Shown here: piece by piece, positions 21,701-33,665 of the stretch
Layout of the letters: each line of letters opens with the position of its first letter
Position numbering within the stretch: position 1 is the first letter of the stretch
DNA from: Mytilus californianus
Taxonomy: Eukaryota; Mollusca; Bivalvia; Mytilida; Mytilidae
Length of the DNA: 64,000 bases
NCBI RefSeq assembly: GCF_021869535.1
Contig: NW_026262690.1
Span: 90,007,995-90,071,994, forward strand
Reading direction: 5' to 3'
The notes under the pieces: model-generated
Told to the model about the DNA's origin: nothing
The model's database searches: none
The model's input: only the letters and a program-made list of their open reading frames with translations
Position numbers and translations under genes: made by a program

Positions 21701-24700
21701 AAATTGAGATAAGTTTATCAGTGGGATTAAGGTGCGATCTTCATTGGAATAGCCATATTTTTGTACTGTCTATTTGTTCAGAATATATCTTGGTTGGCCA
21801 AAAAGAAAGGTGTGAGTTTTGGTTCTAATGTCACGAACAATGGGTACAAAATGGTGTCTACGTGATTGGTTGAGACAGATGTTACTGATTCCAGAGAGAT
21901 GTCTTCCTCTGCGCCATTGATCAAGGACGAAACTTAACCGAAGGCCGATGTTAACAGCCTCTTAAGAAGGATGAACCAACCAGCTAGATGCGTCAACTAC
22001 TTCGTAATGGAGATGATGATGACCGACACGTGTACAAAGATGTGTGCCCTTTCCAGCAGTTGATGAACAATATGCTATAATGGTGACGGGAAAAAGTATG
22101 CACAATATATATCCAAATCTTGAACTTTATGAATCATATGAACACTATGTATCCAGATGTTGGATTTGCCGAATTTTATGAACTAGATTTGTGGTGATGG
22201 TTACCGGAAACCTTACAATTAACTATTAGAATAACCTACAGGAAGAAAAATACCGTATTTTATTGAACTTTCGTTCTATTTTGGATGGAAGGCATTATGT
22301 AACACAATTGTGTTCCATACGTTAATCATCAGGAAGTAACTAAATACAGCAAATCCGAAACGATTACATGTAACCTTTAGACACTTAATAACAATCTGTA
22401 CGAATATTATAGACATATACCCTGCAGCCAATAAATGACCATGTCTACTGTGAAATAACATGTATCCGTCAGGGGTTAATTGCATAGTTTGACAATTAAC
22501 CACAGACTAGTATTACTCCACAACCAGACTACTACGTAACCGGCCTACAGCTATGGACCGTTTGTATGGCCCACTGAACTATATAAGATCCAGCTTTGGA
22601 CTCGAACGGAGATAGATTCGTACAGATAGAATCCGACAGGAGATTCCACCAAGGTCTTCCCCCTTGTGGGTAGGCTGGAATTAATTCACTAACCATCCGA
22701 ATTACTCAGTCAGTACCGAACAGTTATACCACTATACGATCACGTGTCCGTGTGACGATATGAACATTCGAACAATTCAACTTTAAAGACAGTTGTGAAC
22801 AATCGAACATTTGAACTTCAGAATCTTTCTTAACTTTGTAATTACATAATAAAATTATTTAATCAACCACTGACTTCATTACATAATGACTAATGGTGGT
22901 CACTCTATTTACTTGTTAGTTATACTATTTATATGGGTATTATTTGTAGTTTCGTAACTCTTCCTCCCGAGACCGGCCATGTAATTATTCTTGTTGGGAC
23001 TTCCTGTTTCTTGCACGTGCCTGACATCCCATCCAGGCTCATTGTCCCTAGGAACTATAAGTATGACGTCACTTACCGGGCTCAGGGCAGTCTACAGCTT
23101 AGGATTTGAAATGAGCAGATGCTCATACTTTGGCTTGCAGATATGGAACCTCTATTTAAACAACAAGTAGACTAGCTGCCACTTATATTATATTTATTGT
23201 ATGTAAACTTGTGTTCTGAAACCATATATGTCTATAAAATAAACATCTTGTTTATATACGTAGTTACTTGTCCAATATCCCAGAACTTGGATAGACTAGG
23301 GGAAGACAACGAAGTCAGAAGGAATACTCACTCCCGTTACACATCACACACTTGGCTGTTACAGTAGTCCAGATAATCATGCTGTGTTGAAGCTATTTTT
23401 CGATTTTGATTTTTTGTTATGCCTCATTGACAGGAAGACGTAAAAGTAAAAAAGCCTTCCAAAACGTCATAATTATTTGGACTAGTTGTTACAGATGTTA
23501 AAGATATAGACTGGTCCGGTACAAGTTACCTTAAGAAATTTGTGGTATTTCCCAAATATTTTTTTACAGGAATTCCTGTTGCAAAATATTCTTTTAACAT
23601 TAACAAAAAAGGGTTACCAAAAGTTAGTTTAAACACCACACACTCAATCACAGGCACTTGTCTCTGAAAAAAATTCCTATATACCTTGATATAACGCAAG
23701 GTACTTAACTTGCATTTTTGAAAAATATCACCCGGTCGCGAACTTCCATTGTATTTCGATTACTCGGTTTTCAATCCCACTGAAACTTGTTATGCCGTAA
23801 ATCTAAATTGATTTATCTACACAATGGTGTATAACATGCCTACCTTTGTTGTCAGGATCATTTGTAGCAGGCCTCCCCAAGTATGTCAACGAACCGTAAT
23901 TATTTTAACTACCCACAGCGGATTGGAAATATAACACACCGATATATAAGATAATGATTCCGACAACAAAGGTAGGCATGTTATACACCATTGTCATGAT
24001 TGTGTAGATATATCAATTTTGATTTACTGCATAACAAGTTTGGGTGGGGTTGACAACCAAGTAATCAACATATAGAAGTTTGTGACCGGGTGACATTTTT
24101 CAAAAATGCAAGTTAAGTACCTAGTGTTATATTAAGATGTCTAGGAATTTTTTTTCAGAGATAAATGCCTGTCGCAGCACTCAATCTTAAAATCATCTTA
24201 TAAATGAAGATTAAGTGGTATACTAGTGTGCCGATTTTGCCGTAAAATTTTATGTTTACGAGGACCAGTTAACATCATTTAAGAATCTACTCACTAAACT
24301 GCTAAAAAGTAAAATAACAAAAATACCGAACTACAAGAAAAATTCAAATCAGAAGGTCCTTTTCAAATGGCGAAATCAAAAGCTCAAACACATCAAACGA
24401 ATGGAAAACAACTGTCCTATTCCTCACTTGATACAGGCATTTCCTTATGTAGAAAATGGTGGATTAAACCTGGTTTTATAGCTAGCTAAACCTCTCACTT
24501 GTATGACAGTTGCATAAAATTCCATTATATTGACAACAATGTGTGAACAAAACAAACCATGTTTAACCCCGCCACATTCTGTATGTATGTGCCTGTCCCA
24601 AGTCAGGAGCCTGAAATTCAGTGGTTGTCGTTTGTTTATGTGTTACATATTTGTTTTTCGTTCATTTATTGTACATAAATTAGGCCGTTAGTTTTCTCGT

Positions 24701-27700
24701 TTGAATTGTTTTACATTGTCATTTCGGGGCCTTTTATAGCTGACTGTGCGGTATGGGCTTTGCTCATTGTTGAAGGCCGTACGGTGACCAATAGTTGTTA
24801 AATTCTGTGTCATTTGGTCTCTTATGGAGAGTTGTCTCATTGGCAATCATACCACATCTTCTTTTTTATATATTAGGTAAACATGTCAAAAAAAGGGGAA
24901 CAGCAGTCAACATCGTGTTATAATCCCAATCACTATAAATACATGTACAATAGCAGTATGCCTAATACATGCAATGCATCTGTTATTACAAAAAGTGTCT
25001 AATGGTGGTAACTGATAACTGACGTTAACTGGTCCTCAACTAGTACCATAATTTTTTGAGGCCAAAAATGTATATGCTTGTTTCCTGCCTTCAAGTTGAA
25101 TGAAATAGGGTACATTTTTAGCCTGTAGGTAGTATTTATTTTATTTCTAATTTTCAATTAATGTTTTTTTTAGCTGATATACAGGTAAATTTCAGAAAAG
25201 ATGCCGCTATATAGTCTTTTTTTATGCTGATGCGGTGTAAAGCAATCATCAATTAATAAAAAGATTATACTCAAAACCCAAGACATGTCTATTCAAGGTT
25301 GAATAATTATAATCATGATAATGTTTATTTTCCCTTTTAACAAGGACGTATAACTAACAAGGATTCGTGTCTCTTGGTCCTCAGTGCTCTTCAACTTCGA
25401 ACTTTATTTGGCCTTTTTAACATTTTTTGATTCGAGCGTCACTGATGAGTCTTTTGTAGACAAAACGCGCATCTGGCGCAAATATAAAATTTCAATCCTG
25501 GTATCTATGATGAGTTTATTTACAACCACTGGGTCGATGCCACTGCTGGTGGAGTATTAATTCCCCGAGGGTATCACCAGCCCAGTAGTCAGCACTTCTG
25601 TGACGACTTGAGTTATCATTGATATGTTCATAATTATAAATTAACTGTTTACAAAACTTAAAATTTTTGAAATACTAAGGCATTTCTACCTCAGGAATAG
25701 AAAACCTTAGCTGTATTTGGCAAAACTTTTAGGTATTTTTGGTCCTCAGTGCTCTTCAACTTCGTACTTTATTTGGCCTTTTTAACATTTTTTTATTCTA
25801 GCGTCACTGATGAGTCTTTTGTAGACGAAACGGGCGTCTGGCGCAAATATAAAATTTCAATCCTGGTACATGTATCTATGATGAGTTTATTTTGTATCCC
25901 GTTAAAATACCGCGAATCGTGAGATTTGTATTTAATAACTAATCTAATATACATCCTTGCTTTTAATAATATATTACATATAGCTAACTGGTATATACAG
26001 AATGAAAACAGAAATGAATTTTATTCTGGTAGCTTAACAAGAAGAACTGTTAGAGATGTGCTTTATTCTTTAGACAATATATATATATATAGTATTGGAC
26101 TATTCAAAGATATAATTCAGTATGAAAATACAAATCTCATTATACTTTCTGTCTACAAATGTAGAAGTTCTAAAGGTAACTCCCCTTAGGTCACCAGGTC
26201 ACTTTTAAACAAATTTGACAGGTTAATATTGAATAATAAACCTGTGTGAAAGGTCACAGGTCATTTTAAAATGAGAAACCAAACCCTCCAAGGTTGCAGG
26301 TTGGATTCGAACATGTTGGAGCCACACCTGTACATATCTCTGATTCCTCTCCATAGAAAGTTAAAGCACAGGTTAGCAGCATTAAAAGCCTCCAAAAACT
26401 CTAGGCAGATCAAAATAAGTACAGTAAGAGGTACTTCTGATTAAATTCTCATGAGTCTCAATTCTGTGAGTTATACAGATTTCTAAGACTTTGTCCTTGC
26501 AGTTACAATGTACACATTTCTTTGTTCATTTGTGTAAACTCGAAAGTTTATTGAAATATCATTACATACATGTACTGATATAGCTCAAATATTATATAAC
26601 CTTTATAATGTTATTTTAAATAAGATATACATGTATTGACAAGACTTTAGGCTTTAAAAAGAATTCTGAAATTTAAACCTCTTAATATAAAGTGCAATGT
26701 CTAAGCCATCGATCTGAACACAAATAAGACTCAGACTAATGTGCATTATACATGTACATGTATAGTTTTTTGCTTTATTTCTGCCCCTGGTTATCATGAT
26801 ATAATAGAATTGAGAATGGAAAAAGGGAATGTGTCAAAAAGACAACAACCCGACCAAAGAGCAGAAAACAGCTCAAGGCCACCAATGGGTCTTCAACACA
26901 GCAAGAAAATCCCGCATCGGAGGCGGGCATCAGCTGGCCCCTTAACAAAAATGTGTACTAGTTCAGCAAAAATGGACGTCACACTAAACTCCGAAACATA
27001 TAAACGAACAAAATTTTAAAAAACATACAAGACTAACAAAGGCCAGAGGCTCCTAACTTGGGACATGCGCAAAAAAATAGTTTTATTTTTATATGCTTTA
27101 ACAATTAGTTTCACAAAACTTATATGGACCTTCAAATCAGCAATAACAAACTTATATGTACATAAGTTGTAAAAAATAAGAAATACACACGAAATGTATT
27201 CTACTTCAGAGGTGACTTTTTTTCTTTGTCAAATATGTATAGACTTGAAAATTTTTATACCCCCGCTTTTAAAAAAGTTTTACCTCAGTCTGTCCGTCCG
27301 TCCAACCGTCAGTCCATCAGTCCGTCTGTCCGTCCCATTTCGTCGCATTTTTCTCAGGAACTACATTACAAGGATTTCTGAAATTTGGTTTCAGGGTTTA
27401 TATGAGTCAGCTATACCGTGTGATGCACTTTCAGATTCATCACTCAACAACTTCCTGTTTAACTTATACTTTTAGAGGGCAGGGGTATCATTAGTGATCA
27501 TGAGCAGTAGCTCACAGATTCACTTGTTCCTTTTGCTTTTCTGTGCAGTATCTTTCTGTACTATCAGATTTTCTTTTCTGTAGTATCAGATTTTGAATTA
27601 AGAACATAATATAATGAAAAAGTTTACTTCAATGGAGAAATGCAATTTTCTTTAATAGAAAATTAATCATGTGGAAAAGATAAGGAAATAGATTTATCGA

Positions 27701-30700
27701 TGTCAGGATCATTGCAATCCTTTCGGCACTACAATTAATGAATTCCAGAAAACTACTATAAAGAAAAAATTAGATATTATGGTTTTCTTTATAACAAACA
27801 TTTCTGATATGATGAACTGCATTAAAGAAAAATTACGATTTTTAATGAGTTTACAAAAATTGGTACCCACTAAAAATGAATCAACAGTTCCAAATTTTGT
27901 TGAAAAACATGATGTTATTAGCTATTTCTTACATGAAACAAGTTTTGTAAAATCCTTGCACGGATGTTTGTCATGATTTTAACGCCATGCATGGTTACAC
28001 TCATGTAGTAATAAACAGCCTAATTCTTATTATTAAGGTTAGCAAAGTTACCTAAATTGCAAGTGAAAGACATCATATAATGTTTAAGTATGCATTTAAT
28101 ATTTTGCACACATATTGTGATTAAAATCCTACATATTTTTACAGTTTTATCCACTATATGAATGGATTCAGATACATAACACGGACTGTCTAGTTAAGAA
28201 TCCATTATTTATTGACCAATTCTTAACCGAAGAAGATTGTCAGGTTAGTTTAATTTTTTTTTTAAATGTAGCTCAGGTGAATTTGATATTTGCATTCAAA
28301 TTAGTCTCAGATTTGGTCAAAATAATTAATAAAAAAGCTTATTTTTCCAAGGTGATGAATATTGCAAATCTTATGATGAAAATACCAGAACAGCTTGACA
28401 ACTCCAGCCATAGGTTGAAATGACAAAAACCCACCTGAGCTGTGGTGTATTTTCACTGACAGGGAAGATAATAAATACATTTGTTGGAGTGGGCAAGACT
28501 CTCTTTGTGCATTGCAACTCTTTCTGGACTCATCAGTTTGTCTGTATCTGATGTGAAATTATAATACACTGCCACATAGATTTGATGTGTGAATACACAC
28601 AGTCATGTCTCATTAGGGACATTGACTCCTAAATACATAATTAATTGGATCAGAAATTACTTTTCAAGTGGAAAATTTGGTGTGCTTTAAACCCTAGTTC
28701 TATCCACCACTTTCATTCTGAAAATGTTCTTACCAAATCAAAACTATGCCATTTATGTAAAAGGTAAACATTTTTGATTTGCAACTACTGTAAAAATATA
28801 GACTGTATGACAATTAAACTTTCATAGAAACATTACATAATACTATTGTGCAATTTCTATTCCATTAGTACTAGCGATTTATGCAATAAAACATTGACTT
28901 TTTAATTGGTTGAGAATTTATGAGATCTGCCCACAGTTTATATACGATCGTTTACGGGACGTATTATGGTATACCGTTGTCTGTCCGTCGTCAACATGTC
29001 GGACAATAACTAAAAAACGCTTTAACCAATTTGCATGAAACTTTGTTGAATTGTTTATATCTATTGACGTAAGCTCCCTTTCGACTTTTATAAATTTTAG
29101 ATTTTACGATTCCGAGTTATGGGATATTATTCATAAAAAAGGGGGATTTTCCAGTTTTCAGACAATAACTCACAAGTGCTTTTAGCAGTTTTCATGAAAC
29201 TTTGGTGACTGGTTTATATCTATTAGAATAACCTCCCTTATGTTTTTTATAAATTTCTGATATGACATTTAGGAGTTATGGAACTTTATTCATTGAAAAA
29301 GCATGGCTCTTTATTCTAGTTTATTTTATTGAAATTGGTCATGTAAATGTAAATTATGTTTTCAGTTGTGTAGCGGTATAAATGATGTAAAAAGAATATC
29401 AGGTTTAACAGAAGTCCAGTTTGTAGCAGAGTTTATGAAGACTGGACAACATGTTATTGTAGAAGATGGTATGAGGGATTGGCCAGAATCAATGACATCT
29501 TTAACAATTGGAAAGATAAAGGACGTAAGTCTTGTATATAATAAAAAAACACCACATACATGTAGCAAGCTATAAAAGGCCACAACATGACAAGTGAAAA
29601 ACAATGCAAAAGAGAAAACTAACAGCCTGATCTATGTACAAAATTAACAAAAAAACAAATATGATATATTGTATACTGCAACAAACAACAAGTTTTGTGT
29701 TTATGCATTTTTTTACATGGAAATTTAGTTTGTAACAAATACACACTGGTTTATGGTGTTTAAATGTCTTTGTTTACATGGTTTAGTGTGCATATATTTA
29801 ACATGTTTAAGAAATCACAAAATTCAAACTTCACTGAAATAATGCACTTTACAGTACTTGAATAGCTATTAAATTTTTTAAATGTTTGGTTACGTAACTC
29901 ACAAGCAATCTCATTTTATGGAAGAAGTACACATAATTAGTTTTGCTGTCTCAACTTATAAATACCTCAAATAGATAGGAAAGTTAGCTAACCCTGTGTG
30001 GGTTCCTACAAAATAACAATTGAGCAAAGCATTTTCCGTCAATATTCAGCTTTCTGTGATACTTAGTTATTTTTGAATAACTCTTTCTAGGGTAAAGTTA
30101 CCCAGTTTGTGGACGAGGATTTTGAACTGTAGTTTAAAACTCAACAAATAAATCATAAAAAAATATATATTGTTAGGTATTTGATTTCATAGTATCAATA
30201 AGTCACAAATCCAAGAAAATTGATTTTTTGTAAAATTGCCTCATATTTTCACAGTAATTTATATATAATTATTATTTATTTATTTTTAGATTTACCAGAA
30301 AGATCCAGCTTTCTTTGACAGTGAACCATGTGACCTCAGTAGTAACTTACCATACCGGGATGTGGACAAGTTTATGGAAGAAGAAAATAAAATAAAACAG
30401 GGATATTACATTTCATGGTAAGGATCTGTTGTTATGGTAATTGGTTGTCAAGATAACTATAAAAATAAGAAGATGTGGTATGATTGACAATTCCACAACT
30501 ATCAACCAGAGTTCAAATGAAGTAGATATAAGCAATTAAAGGCAACTGTACGGCCTTCTGTATTGTTTTTTAGTGGTATCATTGTTGCATCATATTATCA
30601 TTATTATTAAATTAATATTATTTAGCTCAAAATATATATTTTCCATTGTGAAACCATGTTCGAAAAAGAAAAAAAGAAATTTTGTTGAGATAAACAATTG

Positions 30701-33241
30701 AAAATTTGAGTTACTACAAGGTTTCAAAATCCTGGGTGGTCAAGTGTTGTTTCATCAAGTGTAATCCTCATTAATTGAAAATAAAACCATTTTCTGACTG
30801 GTAAAATTTTGTTTGTTTATTAATGAAGTAATTTATATTTCAGGACAAACTGTGTAAAACAAACAGCAAAAGCCATGAGGAGGTTTTATAAGAGACCTTA
30901 CTTCTTACCATCTTCGGTAGAGATGTTTGAACAGAATTTTATATATTTCTCTAAGAAATACAAAATCAAGGAAGTAGTAGAGGTATTATTTATAGCCAAT
31001 ATTGTAATGTATCTCGATAGAGTTCTTATGATCTCTTTACCCTGCTTTAGATTTCTTGTCCAAAGGTCATGTGATTGTTTGTTATTAGATGGCAATGTTG
31101 TCTGTTATTGATACATCCATTGTAAACACATGAAGTTCTCCAAAACAACTTAAGCAAAAAGCAACACAGAAATGTTCATTTGATAGGCTTGAAACAAAAG
31201 TTGTATTGGGCACTAACTATTCATCTTTTGTTGGGGAATAATGATTTTTTTTTTATCAGGACATATTTATTCAATTTTAATGAAAAACATTTTTTTAAAA
31301 CTAATTTCCACTTGAAACAAAGAAATCTTTTAATTCCCTTAATTTTTTTCAGCAACAATCTTTTTTTTAAAGAAATTTAGGATCAAATAAAAAAAAAAAA
31401 TGCCCCCTTTTTTTTCTGTCCTTAGACAAAGTTTCTAGAGACTTATTCTGCATTTTTGGAGGTGACATTTACTATTTGATAGAAGGCTCAATATTTGAGA
31501 AGGTAAACAGCTATGCAATCAATATTTTTGGTATTGTTCGTTACTCTGATTCAACCACATATTGATTTTGAAGAATTCCTGTTTGTATGACCGAAATTTT
31601 ATTATGGCCACCATTCAATCTTACGAGCTGGTTCCTTATTTTTCAGTTTAAAACAGAGACAGCAATCATAATCTTACTACAACTTAAAGGAAGAAGTACA
31701 TTTAACCTCTTTCCTGAAGACCTGTGCAATACCTCATGCATACCAATACAGGATACCCTCAATGAAGGACAGATATGTACGTATAGTTTAACTGAGTGAT
31801 AGTATGAAAGTTACATTGCCATGTATGCGAATGTTTTCATTTAACCTTGGCAAAGAAACATGTATGAGAATATTTTCATTTAACCTTGGCAATGAAATAT
31901 GTATGAGAATATTTTCACATAACCTTGGCAAAGAAACATGTATGAGAATATTTTCACCTAACCTTAGCAAAGAAACATGTATAAGTATATTTTAACATAA
32001 CCTTGGCAAAGAAACTTTTATGAGTATATTTTCACATAACCTTGGCAAAGAAACATGTATGAGAATGTTTTCACATAACCTTGGCAAAGAAACATGTATG
32101 AGAATGTTTTCACATTACCTTGGCAAAGAAACATGTATGAGAATGTTTTCACATAACCTTGGCAAAGAAACTTTTATGAGTATATTTTCACATAACCTTG
32201 GCAAAGAAACATGTATGAGAATGTTTTCATTTAACCTTGGCAAAAAACATTTATGAGAATGTTTTCACATAACCTTGGCAAAGAAACATGTATTAGAATG
32301 TTTTCATTTAACCTTGGCAAAAAACATGTATGAGAATATTTTCACATCACCTTGGCAAAAAAACATGTATGAGGATATTTTCATTTAAACCTTGGCAAAC
32401 AAATTTCATTAAACTAGGGCAAAGAAACTTATATGAAAATATTTTCATTAAACCTTGGCAAAAAAAGCCTTGTAAGAGAATTTTTCCAAACTACATTGTA
32501 AGAAAATATTTTCACTTCACCAATGTAACCATGAGAGTAGGTTTTCACATCATCTTAGCAACAGTTATGTAACTGTTGTCATGTGGTGTGTACTGTTTGC
32601 CTTCTCACAAACTGCTGAATAAATGGCTAGTCTGTAAATGTCGATATATTTATCAACTTTATTTTCTCATTTTGTTTTTGTGGATAGTTGTCTCATTGAA
32701 TACCATACTTCATACCATATTTTTTTTAAAAGTAAGATTGCTGTTACTTTGGTTTTGATCAAGTTTCAAACTAAAGACAAGAGTAAAAATTTTAAAAGAT
32801 CCACTGGAGAACAGTTGAACAGGTTAGAAAGTGTAAAATGTAGAATCCTTGTGTCGTACATACCAGATGATATATTGGTGAGGAAAATAATGATGTATTT
32901 TCTTTTTTCAATAAAGAAATGTGCTAGAAATCCAGTTTCAATATAAAATCAATATCATGCGAACTACATGCGTAAACCTGTATTACTGGTAAACACCAGA
33001 AACACTTCCTTTCTTTTTGGAATTAATTCGAATAGATAGAATTAATAGAAATCTGTGTTGAAAATTCTAATCTTTTTATGAGTGTGTCGTTAAGAACTGT
33101 TCTAGACATTTAAAAGAATTGTTTTTTTTTCATCTTATTTCAGTGATAGCTATGAATACTCATAAAGTATGGACTTTAGACATCCAAGGAACTGATGGGG
33201 AGGAAAACATAGCAATAGGAATTGAGGGGAATTATAATTGA
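18793..33241 (+). CDS. Type II membrane protein with JmjC/cupin-like domain, seven exons, ~350 aa
   Basis: Exons 18793-19092, 28145-28243, 29366-29524, 30290-30417, 30844-30982, 31647-31776 and 33144-33241. All junctions are GT-AG with phases 0,0,0,2,0,1, and the total is 1053 nt ending in TGA at 33239-33241. Exon 1 gives a cytosolic stretch and one membrane span (about residues 58-80, SLMTCIVVLFGIAGYVL). Later exons give FLTEEDCQLCS, QHVIVEDGMRDWPES, EPCDLSSNLPYRDV, a YYISWTNC segment and RRFYKRPYFLP. The fold-like core LLQLKGRSTFNLFPEDLC and NTHKVWTLDIQG follow. The order resembles JmjC/cupin-8 oxygenases, but no HxD/E iron-binding pair is visible. It may be a non-catalytic member. Function unknown. 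ATG 18793 was chosen as the first in frame; Met 14 is an alternative. Confidence 0.75.
19118..19703 (+). repeat. 5' LTR (586 bp)
   Basis: TG...CA ended, identical by eye to 22298-22883. Confidence 0.9.
22298..22883 (+). repeat. 3' LTR (586 bp)
   Basis: Preceded by GGATGGAAGG and followed by the TAAT duplication. Confidence 0.9.
22888..23360. other. Possible solo LTR or other regulatory repeat
   Basis: Composition changes from the surroundings. There is a TATA-like CTATTTAAAC near 23150 and an ATAAAATAAAC poly(A)-like signal near 23236. The spacing is LTR-like, but I found no clear ends or duplication. Confidence 0.3.
23650..24168. mobile_element. Foldback element, ~205-bp arms, 108-bp loop
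   Basis: Arms 23650-23853 and 23962-24168 pair with scattered mismatches. They include GGTACTTAACTTGCATTTTT and TGGTGTATAACATGCCTACC with their complements. No coding sequence; target duplication not resolved. Confidence 0.7.
24305..24560 (+). repeat. Dispersed repeat, ~255 bp (also 51970-52235, inverted at 53600-53800)
   Basis: Shared blocks CCTTATGTAGAAAATGGTGG and CCTGGTTTTATAGCTAGC identify the family. It leads straight into a copy of the ~480-bp repeat. Confidence 0.75.
24558..24872 (+). repeat. Common ~480-bp dispersed repeat, copy 3 (5'-truncated)
   Basis: Starts at TTTAACCCCGCCACATTC and runs to the usual 3' end CATACCACATCTTC. Confidence 0.8.
25436..25479 (+). ncRNA. Hammerhead ribozyme, retrozyme copy 1 (mutated core)
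   Basis: Same layout as the copy at 25801, with intact stem I and CTGATGA. Box II reads CAAAA instead of CGAAA, losing G12, and stem III has GCATC, breaking a pair. It is predicted inactive. Confidence 0.75.
25801..25844 (+). ncRNA. Hammerhead ribozyme, retrozyme copy 2 (intact core)
   Basis: Stem I GCGTCA (25801-25806) pairs with TGGCGC (25839-25844). CTGATGA is at 25807-25813. Stem II is GTCT/AGAC with loop TTTGT (25814-25826), followed by GAAA at 25827-25830. Stem III is a short ACG/CGT around GG, with predicted cleavage after GTC at 25838. All conserved core bases are present. Confidence 0.85.
26810..27075 (-). repeat. 3'-end fragment of a bivalve retroelement, second copy
   Basis: Matches 13915-14190 throughout, including GACAACAACCCGA and GACTAACAAAGGCCAGAGG, but keeps an extra AAAATCCCGCATCGGAGG absent from that copy. 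Confidence 0.7.
27255..27510. repeat. Dispersed repeat with 'ccccgctttt ... aggggtatcattagtgatc' ends
   Basis: Starts at TATACCCCCGCTTT, with a GTCCGTCC-rich segment near 27290-27335, and ends GGGCAGGGGTATC. Related GTCCGTCGTC segments occur at 28965-29110 and 55340-55520. Non-coding. Confidence 0.5.
30462..30565 (-). repeat. Fragment of the ~480-bp dispersed repeat in intron 4
   Basis: AAGAAGATGTGGTATGAT through AACTGTACGGCCTTC. It starts 45 bp after the exon 4 donor of the cupin-like gene. Confidence 0.7.
31804..32515. repeat. 39-bp minisatellite in intron 6 of the cupin-like gene
   Basis: About 17 tandem units of a 39-bp consensus containing ATGAGAATGTTTTCACATAA and CCTTGGCAAAGAAAC, decaying towards the right. 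Because 39 is a multiple of 3, it yields chance open frames with a 13-residue period on both strands. Confidence 0.9.
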
Positions 33242-33335
33242 ACTTTTATGTACAGAAATCCAGAGATTGACAGTTTGATATTCCATATTTATATTAAATA
33301 TGATTTTCTTAAGAAAGTGTTAATTTTTATCACTA

Positions 33336-33341
33336 AATAAA
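33336..33341 (+). promoter_or_regulatory. Poly(A) signal of the cupin-like gene
   Basis: AATAAA 95 bp after the TGA at 33239-33241. Confidence 0.6.
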
Positions 33342-33349
33342 ACTGCAAT

Positions 33350-33665
33350 ATGAAAATAAGAACATGTGGAATAATTGCCAACCCTCCACCAGAGACCAAA
33401 TGATGTAGAAGTTAGCAACTATATGTCACCATACAGCCTTAATCAATGAGCAAGCCCATACCGCACAGCAAACTATAAAAGGCCCAGAAATGACATGTAT
33501 TAAACAATTGAAACAAGAAAACTAACAGCCTGATTTATATACAAAACAATAAAACAGAATACAAATAAGATAAACAGCAACAAATAGCAACCACTGAGTT
33601 ACAGGCTCCTTACTTGGGATAGACACATACAGAATGTGGCAGGGTTAAACATGAATTCCCCTGAT
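33350..33665 (-). repeat. Common ~480-bp dispersed repeat, reversed copy
   Basis: Reverse-complement blocks in order: GCCCATACCGCA, TATAAAAGGCCC, GAAAACTAACAGCCTGA, AGAATGTGGCAGGGTTAAAC. Confidence 0.75.

Larger units (their letters stand above)
19118..22883 (+). mobile_element. LTR retrotransposon derivative, 3.77 kb, identical LTRs, non-coding interior
   Basis: LTRs 19118-19703 and 22298-22883 (586 bp each) look identical base for base. They begin TGTAACAC and end ATTACA. A 4-bp duplication TAAT flanks the whole (19114-19117, 22884-22887). Each LTR has a TATA-like CTATATAAG (19398 in the left) and AATAAA (19668). A purine run GGATGGAAGG precedes the 3' LTR. The 2.6-kb interior lacks gag-pol; only a 66-codon frame at 19805-20005 could be a gag remnant. 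The size and lack of coding fit a LARD-type non-autonomous element. TGTAAC/TTACA ends suggest Ty3/gypsy ancestry. It lies 25 bp after the exon 1 splice donor of the cupin-like gene. Confidence 0.9.
25372..25890 (+). mobile_element. Retrozyme-type element: partial dimer of a ~365-bp unit with hammerhead ribozymes
   Basis: Two copies of a block (GGTCCTCAGTGCTCTTCAAC through CAAATATAAAATTTCAATCC) lie 365 bp apart, each with a hammerhead motif. The unit between them includes CGATGCCACTGCTGGTGG. Non-coding tandem units with type I hammerheads define retrozymes, which have been reported in mussels. Confidence 0.8.

Noticed and set aside
31425-31502. Candidate extra exon (GGDIYYLIEGSIFEK) between exons 5 and 6 of the cupin-like gene
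   Set aside because: Its phase does not fit either neighbour, while exons 30844-30982 and 31647-31776 join in phase and preserve the fold landmarks.
31804-32256. Open frames with 13-residue repeats
   Set aside because: Product of a 39-bp intronic minisatellite that is open on both strands.
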